NCBI GenBank assembly: GCA_949152475.1
Contig: OX424560.1
Location: forward strand, 25,607,106-25,671,105
Source of the DNA: Terebella lapidaria
Taxonomy: Eukaryota; Annelida; Polychaeta; Terebellida; Terebellidae
Direction: 5' to 3'
DNA length: 64,000 bases
The position numbers and the translations under genes were made by a program. The notes beneath the pieces are model-generated. The model had not been told where the DNA came from and searched no databases. It worked only from the letters and a program-made list of their open reading frames with translations. Each line of letters opens with the position of its first letter. Within the stretch, counting starts at the first letter, position 1. This document shows positions 25,101 to 38,320 of this stretch, one piece after another.

Positions 25101-27110
25101 ATTTTCACTACGGAACGTGTCTGGAACGCGTGGTGTCATGATGGTGTGTATACTGTTGCTTTTTGGCTTTCTTCTGTCCTGTCTCGCTTTTTACCCTTCT
25201 CTCCGCTTTTTACAAGATTTATCGCAGTGGCATCACACATGAAAGGTTTACCCCTCCCGGCAAACTAGCCAGTGATACGTATACATTTCATGTTATCTGG
25301 ACATATCTAGTCAGAGGAGGTTTCGTGAGATGTCTCGTCGGCAGGACCAGTGTCATATTAGATTACTTTTACATGTATATTCATGAGAGGGCGAGGGATT
25401 ATAGAAAGGAGATACATGTCAACCAGGGAAAGTATTCATGGCTGGTCGAGGCAAGAAAAAAAATCTCGTTATTAAGGAGGGTCGGGACAAGAGAAGCTTA
25501 TTCTGAAAAATCAGTACCATGTCTGCAACAGATGATGAAAATATCGATGGGAATCGATATATCGAGGGAAATGGTCAATGACTAAAAACGACTCAGCCAC
25601 TCACTCCATATTAGCTCTACCAGTCCACTGTGTCAAGCGCAAAACAGTCTCGAAATTATGATGGGCATTCTCTCGACCTCCCATAAAGCCACCAAGCTGT
25701 TCCACCAAAAACCCATCCCCCTCTCTCCAAACAAGCAGATGGAAACGAGACATGTTCGTGTTCGTATGGGACGATTTCCGAGAACACCCACTGCTGGAAA
25801 TTATGTCCCATTGCTCTGATATTTCGGCTGTCACCAACGACAAGGGACTCAGGCTGCCAGAGCTGACTCTGCTGATAACGGATCCTACGATAGCACGATT
25901 CCGTCCGCCCTCCAGTCGTTTGTTCGGACTCAAGTGTGATTCTCAAAGCTCGGCGAATGTGAAGGGCTTATCCGGGGTCGTTGGACTATTTGCTTCAGAG
26001 CTGTTAATTTGGACATCAGAGATACTCTGGAGGGATAACATTACCGTTATCTAAGGAAACAGAGGAGTCAGAGGAGAAGGCATGGGAAGGGGGTTGATGG
26101 GGTTGAAAATGAATACAGGTTTCGTAGAAGGAGGGCTACCATCATGCAAATTGAGATTACCTTTTTTTATCTTTCAAGATCGCACTTCGTGAACACCGCA
26201 AACAATTCATGAACGCAACCATATTGAAATTGTATGCAGTAAACGTGAATAAATTACTATTGTATTGCAGAAATAATGTGTGATTTGTTGCTTTCAAATG
26301 ATACCTTTGCCGGTTTTTCATCATGAGCAATACCTGCTCAAAACTTGAAACAAATCTCTGGCGTTACTAGGCAATGAAAGATTTTATCATGAACGCTGTG
26401 CACGGAATGTGATGCCAAGGTTAATTTGCACAAAATTGATATTCATTTCACCCGGGGCAGCACTATCTAGTAATGATATGTCCCAAGTGTACACAGACAG
26501 TGGAAACGTGTTACGCATTAACACGTGCAATCCTTTAAAATATCATGATAACAGGAATGTATGTAACCAAAATACACATTTCTATGGTTAACATTGAAAA
26601 TGAACACATGGATGTGTCCATAGTATTTACCACCAGTTTGCAGTTTCGGCAAAACAATAGACGCAGATTTTATTGATTTTGTCTAGTTCTGATCGATTGT
26701 GAATAAACCACAACATAATCACATTGTGTTAAATGGTTATAAATGTGAAACGGAACAATTCGTCATGCATTGTCAATGTTTGGTGTTATGTATGGTCTTC
26801 TATCTTACAATACTTATTATAATTTTGAGGTACTTTTTATTTAGGTGGAAGCTTTCGCAGATCCATATACATTGTTTTGCACTCATCCTTCAATATATCA
26901 TGTTGTTGTGTTTATTATGATTTCTTAATGGGGATGATTGTTCAAAACATATTCTAATTGCATATCATTTTAATACGAGTATGGTTTTGGTATGGGCCGT
27001 TAAGATATTGTGTATTTTGGTTAGATACATCCCGAGACCCTTCAGTTCAATTTAATTCTCGAGCTGTGTTGGATTGATAATTGTTCGAAGGAATCGTGAT
27101 TTCAAAATCC
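22181..27110 (+). repeat. Array unit U5, subtype Y: right copy of the duplication plus the full right half
   Basis: Positions 22181-25320 repeat U4. The unit then continues with blocks J (25370), K (25518), L (25580), M (25770), N (25900), P (26100), Q (26160), R (26370), S (26540), T (26630) and U (26700). Block O is deleted as in U2, which supports the shared Y subtype. A 73-codon open frame at 26699-26920 recurs in U2 and U7 and probably reflects DNA similarity only. Confidence 0.85.
23835..24677 (-). mobile_element. Solo LTR, second copy created by the 3140-bp duplication
   Basis: This is identical in structure to the LTR at 20695-21537, with the same TGTGACA/TGTTACA ends and AAAG flanks. 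The shared flanking array sequence shows it was copied with the host segment and was not a second insertion. Confidence 0.75.
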
Positions 27111-27840
27111 TCCCAGTCTAAGTGAAAATGTAATTTATAAATACATTATAAATTGTACCATAATTGTAACTAATTGCACAGTTCCTATAATATTATATTA
27201 ATATGAATGGATAAATATAATTATTCTGAACACAAATCGTTGGCTTGAATTCTTTCGTTTTCTTTAAAGCGAGTGAGATACATGTACATGTATGAGGCAT
27301 GTACACGTTTCATGAAATGATCAAAAACCCAGTATTGAAAAAAAACGGTATGAACAATCAGTACTCAGTTGTCACATGTAGCGAAGGAGCCTTTATCGTG
27401 TTCTGTTGTGTGTTGTATGTTTTTATATATTGACGTGACCCCTAAATTTCACCCATAGCTGATAATATCTTGTGTATTGACACTGAGGAGGTAAAATTCA
27501 TCAATTACTGGTCGCATTGACATGGCACTACTGTTGATTCTGAAATGAAATATTCACATAAATCTCGTTCCACCTTTATGGATTGCACCCATAACTGCAC
27601 TAACTGGTAAACCACAACGTAACACCACCTAGTGAAACTACAGTTATTGTTTTTGAAAAATATATGAAGTGCAATGCAAGTGTGATATATTGAATTCCGC
27701 CAATACGATTGCATAACCTCCACAATTCACAGGGAAGTGAAGAAGGAAATATACTTACACACCGATTTTACCCCACTTGCCAATATCAATATCCGGTTAC
27801 TGGGAGCAGATCCCTTCTCAAGTTCAACATTCCGGGAGAC
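27111..27840 (+). repeat. Beta spacer after U5
   Basis: This spacer carries the empty target site of the Harbinger-like element (GTCTAAGTGAAAATG near 27117) and the beta landmark ATACATGTACATGTATGAGG near 27280. It is non-coding. Confidence 0.75.
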
Positions 27841-29960
27841 ATCGTTAAAACTCATAACCTTTGTCAATCAGATATTCAAGTGAACATTTTTTGTTCCACA
27901 ATAGAATAACCGCTCGGGCACTAACCGTCTTTTTAATTGGAATAATAGAGGAAATTATCTGAACAGCTTGGCATTTCCATGTTTCAAGTACTCATTTCCT
28001 TCTATAATTTCACCTTTCAAGAAATATTTACTGTGTGACAATCGCTATGCAAAATAAAAAGTAAAAGAGTGAAATAAAACAACTATTCTAGACTTAGATA
28101 TTGATTTGACTAATATCCCATTCTGCAATATCAACGGAAGCTTATAATTTGATGACATTCATGGTGTCCAGTGAGTAAGATTTCATTCCTTGTCTTTGCA
28201 TATTGAGGGCAAAGTTCGTCCTTGCTGTCTGTATGAAAATATTCGATCAATATTACGTTACTCTCTTTGTCATTCGAATCAATGATTAGGCATTTCACCA
28301 TACCATTTCAACCGCAAGTCCTTCTTCAGACAGAGCAAAATTATCAAATGCTGGCAGTGACATCATCATTGTTCCCACATTTCTACAAATTCACTCTTGC
28401 ATTGTAGCAGCAGAGACAAATGCTACAATGTCATTTTTGCGACTGAAGTGTCTTGAGGATACACTGGAGTAACATGTCAGGAACACACCCCGAGCATTGC
28501 ATTTGTGTGATTACAGTATAACTGTAACAATGCTAGCTATTACGTCTCTCTCCATTCGAAAAATTAATAGTAGCTGGCATACGCTGCCTTTGGCAGATAC
28601 CCTCTTGTGTATTTACTTAGCGGAAAATTGGGAAGAACACTGGTAGCTTTCATGTGAATTACAATTTCATCATTGCCACATATATCACACAAAAATGTAT
28701 AATATGTGAATTCTACTTTCCGATATCACATATGGCCTGCACTAAGGGTCATGATCTCAATTTCACCCATTATTTCCACCCGAAGGCAAATCGTTTCTCA
28801 TAATTAAGACAATTCCTTGTTATCACCTGTTATTATCGGGCAATTTCCGGGGCAACATGACATAAGCATAGCTGGATGGTTCTGAACAATGCAATAATTA
28901 CTCACATAATAAGCTATTTCCTCTCTGGCTGGGATGTGATTAGTGGACATATTCGTTTGCAGATAATATCAGCGTGAGAAAAAGCTTTGAACCCGATACC
29001 TATGAACGATATCCACAGGGAAGGATATTGGTGAAGCACGGCTTGATGGTTGTTCAGGCATTGAGTGAATTCAAGTACTTTTCCCACGGTTTGTTGTGAT
29101 GTGATGTCTAAGGGTCATTAATGTGGATAATTAGGTATGATTTCACTTAAGTGTCCGCTCTCTAGAGCCAGTGTGTCCTTAACATGGTGATGCCGAAGCT
29201 CAATGTGTTGATGTTATTGCACGTGCCCTTGGTTGATGTACAGGTGGAATTTTTTTAACAAATCACGTTTTTCGCAATGTGAATATATGTTTAACTTCTA
29301 GAAACGGGAGTTATGTTTCACCGACGTTCGTACAAACGGTTTACGAATCTGCCGTAACCTGCCACATCCCTCAACACATGCGCCAAAATATTTTCCCATC
29401 ACCTCTCCCCTCGATGAAATCCATCGGTAATTGAGCCGAATCCATAGTCATAAATGGACCTGGAATTTGTTCTCTCACGTATTCGTGCCCTGCCCACCCC
29501 TGCCCAACCCCTTCCACGAGCCTACAATGCACAAAAGCACAGCGGTCTGAGACCCAGTAAATTTCAAAAACCAATCCTATCAAGTTATTCAAACAATTAA
29601 CTTCGGACCTGCTTTTGGTCAATGCGCTTCCGGTCCCTGGTGAAGCCTGCACATGCCGCTCACTGTACTTTTGTTTGGGAGGGGGGGGGGGGGGGGGAGG
29701 CTCACGATAAAAAAAGTCTATCATTTGCAGATTACATCAGTGTGGGAAAAGGCGTTGAACCCGTTTCTTATAAATGGTATACACAGGAAAGTATTTTGAT
29801 AAAACAGAGCTTGAGAGTTGTTCAGGAATGGAATGAATGCTCCAAGTGCTTTTCCCACGTTTTTTTGTGTGATGTAATGTCTAAGGATCATTGGTTAATT
29901 AGGGAGAACTCCACTTGAGTGTCTGCCATTTAAGGCTAGCGTGCTATTGACATAGTGATG
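27841..29960 (+). repeat. Array unit U6, subtype X, internally deleted
   Basis: Blocks A (27846), B (28270), C (28400), E (28960), F (29030), G (29325) and H (29530) are present. After a 17-base G run (29681-29697) the sequence jumps at about 29719 directly to the second E-F copy (TTTGCAGATTACATCAG). Blocks I to T are therefore missing. Confidence 0.8.
29681..29697. repeat. Guanine homopolymer run
   Basis: Seventeen G lie at the homologous place to the runs in U2, U3 and U8. The deletion junction of U6 is about 20 bp downstream. Confidence 0.9.
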
Positions 29961-30000
29961 CTTAATCTTTCTATATATAGAAGATTCTGACGCCATTTTT

Positions 30001-32770
30001 ACCAACATCGCTAGCTGCGAAGCGGCTAGGCGCCATGTTTGGTAGTGTATTCACAAATCCATGGAGCCATGGAGGACCCAAATATGGCGCAGCTAATACT
30101 GCATTTTGGCTGAAGCCGTCTGGATAGTTGTGTAGGTTAGGGGGGTTTGGGGGGTTTACCCCCCAATCTACGACCCATATTCACCTAAATTTTTGTAGTG
30201 TGATTCATACGCTTACTTTTGGTTGCGATAATATGGTCGCAACAGCTCATTCAGTTAATTTTTCAATATGTCTTTCATTGCAATGTCGCTTTTGCATTGC
30301 TATAACTGTATTGTGCACCGTATTGAATGACGTCATCTTTATGCGTATATAGCTTTTGCATAGGAACCAATCATATCGCGTCATTGCACCACGCCCCTAG
30401 CAACAACAAAGGTCAAGGTAGATCTAGTCGCGTGCGTCACTTGGCGCTAGTTTTGTTTTGATTTCAGAAGCGTGTGATTTTCCAGCTCCGTTCGTTACGA
30501 TTATGGTAGAAAATTGAAGGTAAGTGAAAGATCTCGATAAAGTTTTCTAGTTTAGGGGGTTTGGGGGCTTTACCCCCAATGTATGAAACATGATGATGCT
30601 AGAATACATCACCCGTGCCGTGGTTACGTTGCCAGCCCAGCCTCACTCAGTCTCAGGTTCAATGAGTGCAAAACGTCGCACGTGCTCTCTGCCACATTTG
30701 AGGCGGATCTAGATGCAACGGCGGATCTCAGTTATGAAGAGATATTTATTTATCGACTTTGCAACTGTATACAGTATATATCTATGCTAGCTGTGAACAT
30801 CACAATCACACTTGGAATCATTTTGTCATTTCAGCATTTGCCCCAAACCATAACCAAGGCAAAGCATGACTGCAAGATCAACTTCAACTTGCATAGGATA
30901 TACTACAGACAGTAAGCTTACAGCTCTGGCAGAGCCTCTGCGTCGCTCAGGCTGCGGCTACACTACAGACAGGCTGAGACACTCAGACAGCCAGTCAGGC
31001 GAGTCAGCACACAGCAACAACCAAATATCTGAGCCTGAAAGAAACTCTACTAGTGCGTAGTGCAGAGCAGCCACCTGCAAGGATCAAGAATAACAGTACG
31101 TATATTATATGTGTCCATAATTTACTGTAACTGGAATAGTGTGCAAATACCGTGCTGTCATCATCTGTCAGATATTCTACAGATCCCAAAAATACAGGTT
31201 CTGACTGTCAACGTAATAATGGCACAAAACTGAATACTGTGAATAGTTTACTCTACAACTTAATCTCACATGTAATTTCAGGTTTCAGTTCTACATGTCA
31301 ACATGAATGATATGTCATAGGAGGAAACACATCTACTGACAAACCCTGCCGAAGGGAAGATGAGAGGCCAAGACCAACCAAATCAAACTTCATCAAGTGG
31401 CTAATAGATCTATAATGTTGTCATGTCCTGAGTAACAAATTACAGGCACTATTGACCATGATTTATTAAATGTCAAAAGTAATTGTTACGCACTCCGAAA
31501 TGTCTCAATATGTACGTTAAAGTGCAAAACTACAAGATATGGCTTGAATCAAAGGCTCTTTGGCTTGAATAGTGTCAGTCATGAAGGAACATGGCATTGT
31601 TTACCTCAAAATATAAAAAGTGCTAAAAAAATCTCCAGGCATTTAAACATAAGCTGTCTGGATGGTCAGGACCAATAAATAGTTGTAATGTTTGCGTATT
31701 ATCATGTAATATGTACAATATATGAAATAACTGACAATGATATGATAATGATAATTTGTTTTTGTTGCCCAATGTTCATCAGCATTTGTATATGTCACCT
31801 CATCATCTATGATCCATTGTCGGTCAATAACCTTGTGGCTAGTGTTTATTGTTTCATGCTATACCGATGTAAAATAAAGTTCATCTATATGATTATTGAT
31901 CATCATAGATTGATCATGACATTTTGTCAAAAGTTCATGTATAGTGTGCGCAACATACTATCTAGTGGTAGAAGGAGTAGCGATTTTCGTAATCGGTTAA
32001 CCGTTAGACCGTACCCGCTTCGTAAGCGTGTAGTCGTAAAAAAATCACCATTGCATCGGCATACTGGTCATAGTGAAACGGTCGGTCCCAAACTTGAGGA
32101 TTGTCTCGTGTACCGTATGTACTATCCATCATTATTTGCATTTGAGAAACTCATAGAGTATTAATATATATGTGATGAAAGTTTCGTACAGCCTGGATGG
32201 CAATGAATAACAAAATTGTACAGTAGTAAATGATACTATTTGGGATTTTAATCATGACCCATTGTTATTGGAAAATCCTGGTCACAGTCAGGCATTACAG
32301 TGAACATAGTACTGCTACTAATATTCTGTTTCCATGTTGTTGGTTACCAACATGGTATCACTTTGGCACCACAGATCAAATGTCAATGTATGCATGAAAT
32401 GCTAGGGAGTGGCAAATAAATGTGTAATACCATGTCTAGATTGTGTGCTGCATTTGAATATACACATATATGTTTTGAATGAATTTAGGACACCATAATA
32501 GGGTTACTAGTATCTGAATTTCTAGATATGTCATCGGTATAAATAAGCTGACTTCTATTTGTGGTGGATTTCCTGGTAATACTAGTATTGGAATGCAAAA
32601 GTAAATTTAGTGTATAATATAGAGCAAAGAAAAAATTGGCCACAATTTTGAACTAATTCGTGAAGTTTCCGGCAACGTATATTCCGTGTAGAGAGGATAG
32701 TGATATATGCAGGTAAATAGGAAGTGCCTAAACCAACATAGAATCTTTTTTTTCACCAGGCGATGTTGGT
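30001..32770. mobile_element. 2.8-kb insertion with 11-bp terminal inverted repeats
   Basis: The alpha spacer is interrupted within GACGCCATTTTT. The insert starts ACCAACATCGC (30001-30011), and the exact reverse complement GCGATGTTGGT lies at 32760-32770. Inside are two G/C mirror motifs around GGGGTTTACCCCC (near 30150 and 30565), a strong splice-donor-like AAGGTAAGTG near 30518, and a splice-acceptor-like TTTCAG at 30828-30833. A 64-codon open frame (30866-31060) and a decayed reverse transcriptase end (31538-31690) also lie inside. About 17-20 bases after the right repeat are also foreign, so the right edge is uncertain. No transposase was found. Confidence 0.55.
31538..31690 (+). pseudogene. 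Relic of a non-LTR retrotransposon reverse transcriptase C-terminus
   Basis: One frame reads YGLNQRLFGLNSVSHEGTWH followed by CLPQNIKSAK. After a frameshift another frame continues QAFKHKLSGWSGP. This resembles the conserved tail found after the reverse transcriptase domain of many LINEs (Y-G-x-R-S-F-x-x-x-G-x-x-x-W-N-x-L-P ... F-K-x-x-L-K-x-W). The upstream part has stops and no reverse transcriptase motifs are seen. It lies within the 2.8-kb insertion, either as part of it or nested in it. Confidence 0.45.
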
Positions 32771-33020
32771 TTTTGGGCAGCTATGATGCATTTTCTTGTT
32801 GTCTTGTTTATGAACATCGATTCAGTGGGTAAAGCCCAAACATTTTCTTAATCACTGCACCAATTTGACGTTTTCTTAATAGCTGCACCAATCTCGCATT
32901 GGGAATATGTTCCACCACTTGTAAGTAAAATTTACCTACCACCCTAAGGCACATTCATTTTCATCGCTGCCACTGTAACAGTTGGAAATGTGCATGTCAC
33001 AAATATTTCGAAATAATACT

Positions 33021-33733
33021 CCACTGTGGCGATACTGGATGCACCAACCATCGATTGTTAATGCATCCTGCAATGGCGAGCACCACTCGCGGTTCGTTTG
33101 AATTTTCTTCATTTTCCAGATAATTACGATTGTGATCGATACACACATATATCTGCTGATTCTTATGTGCACGAAACAACCGTTCGTTGCGAATACATGG
33201 TGATTTATGTTGGTTTGAGCATGAAAAACTCGTCTGAAAAAAAGCCGAAAGATTCCCTAACGATTGTTTTCGTAAAATCGAAGATTCCCTAACGATTCCC
33301 TGAAGATTTCCCAATGATCTTTTATTATTAATTCAAATCTACGTTATTTAAATGTTAAACGTGAAATAAAGTACCAATTGACACGTATTGATGTGTAGAG
33401 ATGATCTTCTAGTACATAATTCCTATTTCTAATGTGACATTCGCTAATTTATGTCGCATAAATCAACGAATTCACAATGGTGTATGATATGGACTATTAG
33501 GCCTATATCGTTAGGGAATCTCACTTTTGTCGTTGGTGAATCTTAACGCTAATTCTTTTCCTCAACATATCTCAACAAAAAAGCGTGATCTGCTTGAAAT
33601 AACAACGCATGTCTTTGACCAATACAAGAAGCTACCTTCGAAGTATCCATTTATCACAAGTGGACCTGTCATTTGATAAAATACGGTTAGAAACCAAACT
33701 GACCGTGTTTACTGTCCGCCATTGTGGTATGAT
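33021..33733. mobile_element. ~0.7-kb insertion/replacement with weak inverted ends
   Basis: Relative to the U3 spacer, about 84 bp after AATAATACT are replaced by 713 bp. The ends CCACTGTGGCGATAC and, in reverse complement, CCACAATGGCGGACA are imperfect inverted repeats. Inside, GATTCCCTAACGA occurs at 33251-33263 and 33283-33295, and its reverse complement lies at 33508-33520. No gene is seen. The class is unknown. Confidence 0.4.
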
Positions 33734-34650
33734 AGGCTTTTAATCAGTGCAGCAAATGAAGCAACCAAACGTATTGCCCTATAAAAATTGTGCTGTCAGC
33801 GAATGAAATGAAATAAGGATAGACAACTATGAATATACCCGTTTATATAACTTGTCATTCTATGGGGTCCACTGTTATAAATTGTGACTGGTGTACATTG
33901 TCACGCATAAAGCAGCATGACGCCTAGATAATGGAAGTGTCATGGACATTACTTGGCCAATTTGATGACCGTTGGAGGTTGTCTGCCATTTCAAGGCATG
34001 TCGTTGCCTCGCTATATGAGAAGGACTCAAGGGCTCCTTCTCCTTGTCAAATCATGTGCCTGATAATGATGAGCCGGATTTAAATTGAATAATCAATACA
34101 TTCTGTAACATGATAAAAGAACACAGTATCGAAAAAGTGGCGAGAACAATCAGTGTTTAGTTGATAGGTGTGACAAAACAGCACCAGTGTCTCACAAATG
34201 CATATAAATATTGCATGGAGACAATACTATATTATTCTTGCAACACATTACATTTAGTGAACGTGTAAATATTGAGACCACAACTGAATGTCAAATGTTG
34301 TTGATAATGTTGTTGATTCTTTGACAGTTCAGGTAATTGATGTGAATATCTTATGATCCATATGGAACAAAATCTTCTTCGTCCATCTTGATTGTTTCAT
34401 CTATATTGATTACACCTATCCATTCATGGTCAGGTAAACAGATGCCAAACTGGGAGCAGTTATTTTACAAAGGAGGTACGATGATCTACAGTGCGAAGTC
34501 GGATGCCACAGAATGCCATATAATTATAAAACTTTGGCAATTCACATAGAAACAGAGCAGAAATGTACTAACCTACTGATTTTACCTCATTTGCCACCAA
34601 TACCTCGTTACTGGGAGGAGGAGACATCATCCCAAATTCAACATATCGAT

Positions 34651-36181
34651 AAACATCCTTAAAACTCATAACCTTCGTAGATCAGATATTTAAATAAAAA
34701 ACTAACGATTATTTCATTCTGCGAGAATAATTTTCCAGCTTGTAACTGCAATCTCAATGGGAGTAATAAATGAAACTATATGCACAACTTGGTGTTTCAC
34801 CGTTTCATGTGTGTGCGTGCTTCTCATTGCTCACCTTAAAAAAAGACGCACTGTGTTAAACCATTACCACGCAGAAAGAAAGGGAAGAGTTATAGAGGAG
34901 ACGAATCGTTCTTGCTGTCTGTATAAATTGGTTACATAAGAAACAGCAACATTCAGAAAATATTTTTCTCGTTGTCATTCTAATCAATGATTGAACATTT
35001 TACCATACCGACTCAAGAACAAGTCTTTCTTCAGACAAAGCAAGATTATCAACAGCTGGTATTGACATCATCAGTTCTTTCCACTTTTACGAACTCAATT
35101 TCACAATGCAGCAGTTACTAGCACGTAGCAGGGACAAAATGTCACCTTTGCGACTGAATTGTCTTTGGCGTAACTGGAGTAACATGTCAGCAGCACACCT
35201 CGAGCGTTGCATCTGTATTATTGCAGTATAATTATTGCAATGCTATTATGTCTCTCTCCATTCTCAAGAGTAATCGTACCTGGTATATTCTGCCTTTGGC
35301 AGATCTCTCCCTCTTGTGTAATTACTTGACGGAAAATTGGGAGGAATACTGGCCGCTTTCAAGTGAATTACACATTCACCATTATCCACATGCATCACTC
35401 AAAAATGTATAATCTGTGAATTGTACTTCCAGATATCACATATGGCCTGCATGAACTAAGGGAGATGACCTTATTTTTCACCCATTTTTTCCACATAGTT
35501 TCCAATTTATTTGCAGTGCCGGTGGCAAATCGTTCCTCACAATTAAGATAATACCTTGTTATCACTTGCCCATCTTTAGCGATTTCCTGGGCTATAATGC
35601 CATAGGCGTATCTTAATTAGATGGCTCAGATCAACCCATTTATTAATAAGCTAATAAGGTGTATCCTCTCTGGGTGGGATGCGGTTATTGGGCCTATTCG
35701 CTTGCAGATTGCATCAGCATGGGAGAATGCATTGAACCCAGTACCTATGAAGGATATTCATAGGAAAAGCTTTGATGAAACAGGTCTCGGCAGTTGTTCA
35801 GGACTCTACTAAATTCACCAAGTACTTTTCCCACGGTTTGTTGTGATGTAATGTCTAAGGGTCATTCAGCTAGATAATCAGGGAGAATTCCACTTGAGTG
35901 TCTGCCCTTAGGTTTGATCGTGTCCTCGACATAGTGACCTTGGTTGATGTACATGTGTTCTCCTAACAACAAGTTTTTCGCGAGTGTGAATATTTGCTTA
36001 ACTCCTAGAATGGGGAGTTGTGTTTTGCCGACGTTCGTACTTACAGCTTACAACTCTGCAGTAGCCTGCCAATTTTCACCTCATTAAACACTTGTGCCAA
36101 AATATTTTTCAAACACCGCTGGCACAGATGAAATCTCAAATAAAGCTATTGGTAATTGAGCCAAGTCCACTGCCATCAATG

Positions 36182-36217
<36 letters not shown>

Positions 36218-37620
36218 TACTCCCCTTATACCCTACAATGACAAAAGCATAGTGGTCTGTGATCCATTAAATTCCAAAATCGATTCTATAAGGTTTTTTT
36301 TTTTCAAATAAATTCATTGCGGACCTGTTTTTGTTCGATGCATTTCCGGTCTCTAGTGGAGCCGACCCATGCTGCTCACTCTACTTTGGGGGGCCTGGCG
36401 ATCAACAGGCTGTTTTTTCACACACCTCGTTTTCCCTTTTTCATTAATAAGGTAACGTATTTCAATCAAAACTGGGCGCCTGCTTGAACGAAGCATTCAA
36501 AATTCTCGTCCATATCACGCATGCGAAGTCAATATACTCTGAGGGAGGGGGTGACAGGTGTCCTGGAACGCGTGGTGTCATGATGGTGCTGTGTTCTGTG
36601 GCTTTTGGGCTTTCGTCTGTCCTGTCTTGCTTTCTACCCTTCTCTCCGCTTTTTACAGGATTTATCGCAGTGGCATCACACATGAAAGGTTTACCCCTCC
36701 CGGCAAACTAGCCAGTAATACGTATACATTTCATGTTATCTGGACATATCTAGTCAGAGGAGGTTTCGTGAGATGTCTCGTCGCCAGGACCAGTGTCATA
36801 TTAGATTACTTTTACATGTATATTCATGAGAGGGCGAGGGATTATAGAAAGGAGATACATGTCAACCAGGGAAAGTATTCATGGCTGGTCAAAACAAGAA
36901 AAAAAACTCGTTATCAAATGGAGGGTCGGGACAATAGAAACTTATTCTGAAAGATCTATCCCATGTCTGCAACAGATGATGAAAATATCGATGGGAATCG
37001 ATATATCGAGTTACACATTAACACGTGTAATCCTTTCAAATATCATGATATCAGGAATGTATGTAACCAAAATACACACTTCTATAGTTAACATTGAAAA
37101 TGAACACACGGATGTGTTCATAGTATTTACCACCAGTTTGCAGTTTCGGCAAAACATTAGACGCAGAGTTCATTTTGTCTAATTCTGATCGATTGTGAAT
37201 AAACCACAACATAATCACATTGTGTTAAATGGTTATAAATGTGAAACGGAACAGTTCGTCATGCATTGTCAATTTTTGGTGTTATGTATGGTCTTCTATC
37301 TTACAATACTTATCATAATTTTGAGGAACTTTTTATTTAGGTGCAAGCTTTCACAGATACATATACATTGTTTTGCACTCATCCTTCAGTATATCATGTT
37401 TTTGTGTTTATTATGATTTCTTAATGGAGATGATTGTGCAAAACATATTCTAATTGCATATTTTCGGTATCATTTTAATACGAGTATGGTTTTGATATGA
37501 GCCGTTAAGATGCTGATTATTGATTCGTGGAATCCCGAGACCCTTCAGTTCAATTTGATTCTCGAGCTGTGTTGGATTGATAATTGTTCAAAGGAATTGT
37601 GATGTTAAAATCCGCCCAGT
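34651..37620 (+). repeat. Array unit U7, subtype Y, internally deleted
   Basis: Blocks A (34660), B (34980), C (35080), E (35700), F (35770), G (36028), H (36240), I (36565), J (36820) and K (36962) are present. After ATCGATATATCGAG the sequence jumps at about 37011 to block S (TTACACATTAACACG), so L to R are missing. T (37130) and U (37195-37500) follow. A (TC)14 microsatellite lies at 36187-36214. Confidence 0.8.
36187..36214. repeat. (TC)n microsatellite
   Basis: About 14 TC units lie in block G-H. The homologous place in U4/U5 has only about 5-6 units, so the tract has expanded in U7. Confidence 0.9.
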
Positions 37621-38320
37621 CTAAGTGAAAATGTAATTTATAATTACATTATACCATAATTTTAACTAATTGCACAATTCCTATATATTAATATGAATGG
37701 ATGAATAAAATTTTTCTGAACACAAATCGTTTGCTTGAATTCTTTCATTTTGATTAAAGCGAAAGAGATACATGTACATGTATGAGGCGAAAAACGTTTC
37801 ATGAAATGATCAAAACCCAGTATTGAAAAAACGGCATGAACAATCAGTACTCAGTTGTCCCAAGGAGCCTGTATAGTGTTTTGTTGTGTGCTGTGTGTGT
37901 TCATATATTGACATGACCCCTAAATGTCACCCATAGCTAATATATCTGGTGTATTAATAATGAGGAGGTAAAATGCATCAATTACTGATCGCATTGACAT
38001 GACACTAGTGGTCATTCTGAAATGAAATGTTCACATATATCTCGTTCCACCTTTATGGATTGCACCCAAAACAGCGCTAACTGCTAAACCACAACGTAAC
38101 ACCACCTAGTGAAACTAAAGTTATTGTTTTTGAAAAAATAAATGAAGTGTAATGACTTAAAGTGTGATATCTTGAATGCCAAAAATACGATTGCATAACA
38201 TCCACAATTAAGAGGGAAGTGAAGAAGAAATATACTAACATACCCATTTTACCCCACTTGCCAATATCAATATCCGGTTACTGGGAGCAGATCCCTTCTC
38301 AAGTTCAATATTCTGGTGAG
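37621..38320 (+). repeat. Beta spacer after U7
   Basis: GTGAAAATGTAATTTATAAT (near 37624) and ATACATGTACATGTATGAGG (near 37768) identify the beta spacer. It is non-coding. Confidence 0.75.

Larger units (their letters stand above)
29961..34650 (+). repeat. Alpha spacer after U6, split by two insertions
   Basis: Alpha spacer sequence is present at 29961-30000, about 32790-33020 and 33734-34650. Between these lie an insertion at 30001-32770 and another at 33021-33733, both absent from the U3 spacer. Confidence 0.75.

Noticed and set aside
19236..34939. Short frame starting MCTTWCFLVSCVCV in Y units, resembling a membrane peptide
   Set aside because: It exists only in near-identical Y units, and the U7 copy diverges and ends early. 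No sign of a real gene.
11186..37416. A 73-codon hydrophobic open frame kept in U2, U5 and U7 (11186, 26699 and 37195)
   Set aside because: The three units are so similar at the DNA level that an open frame of this size would persist without selection. There is no promoter or family match.
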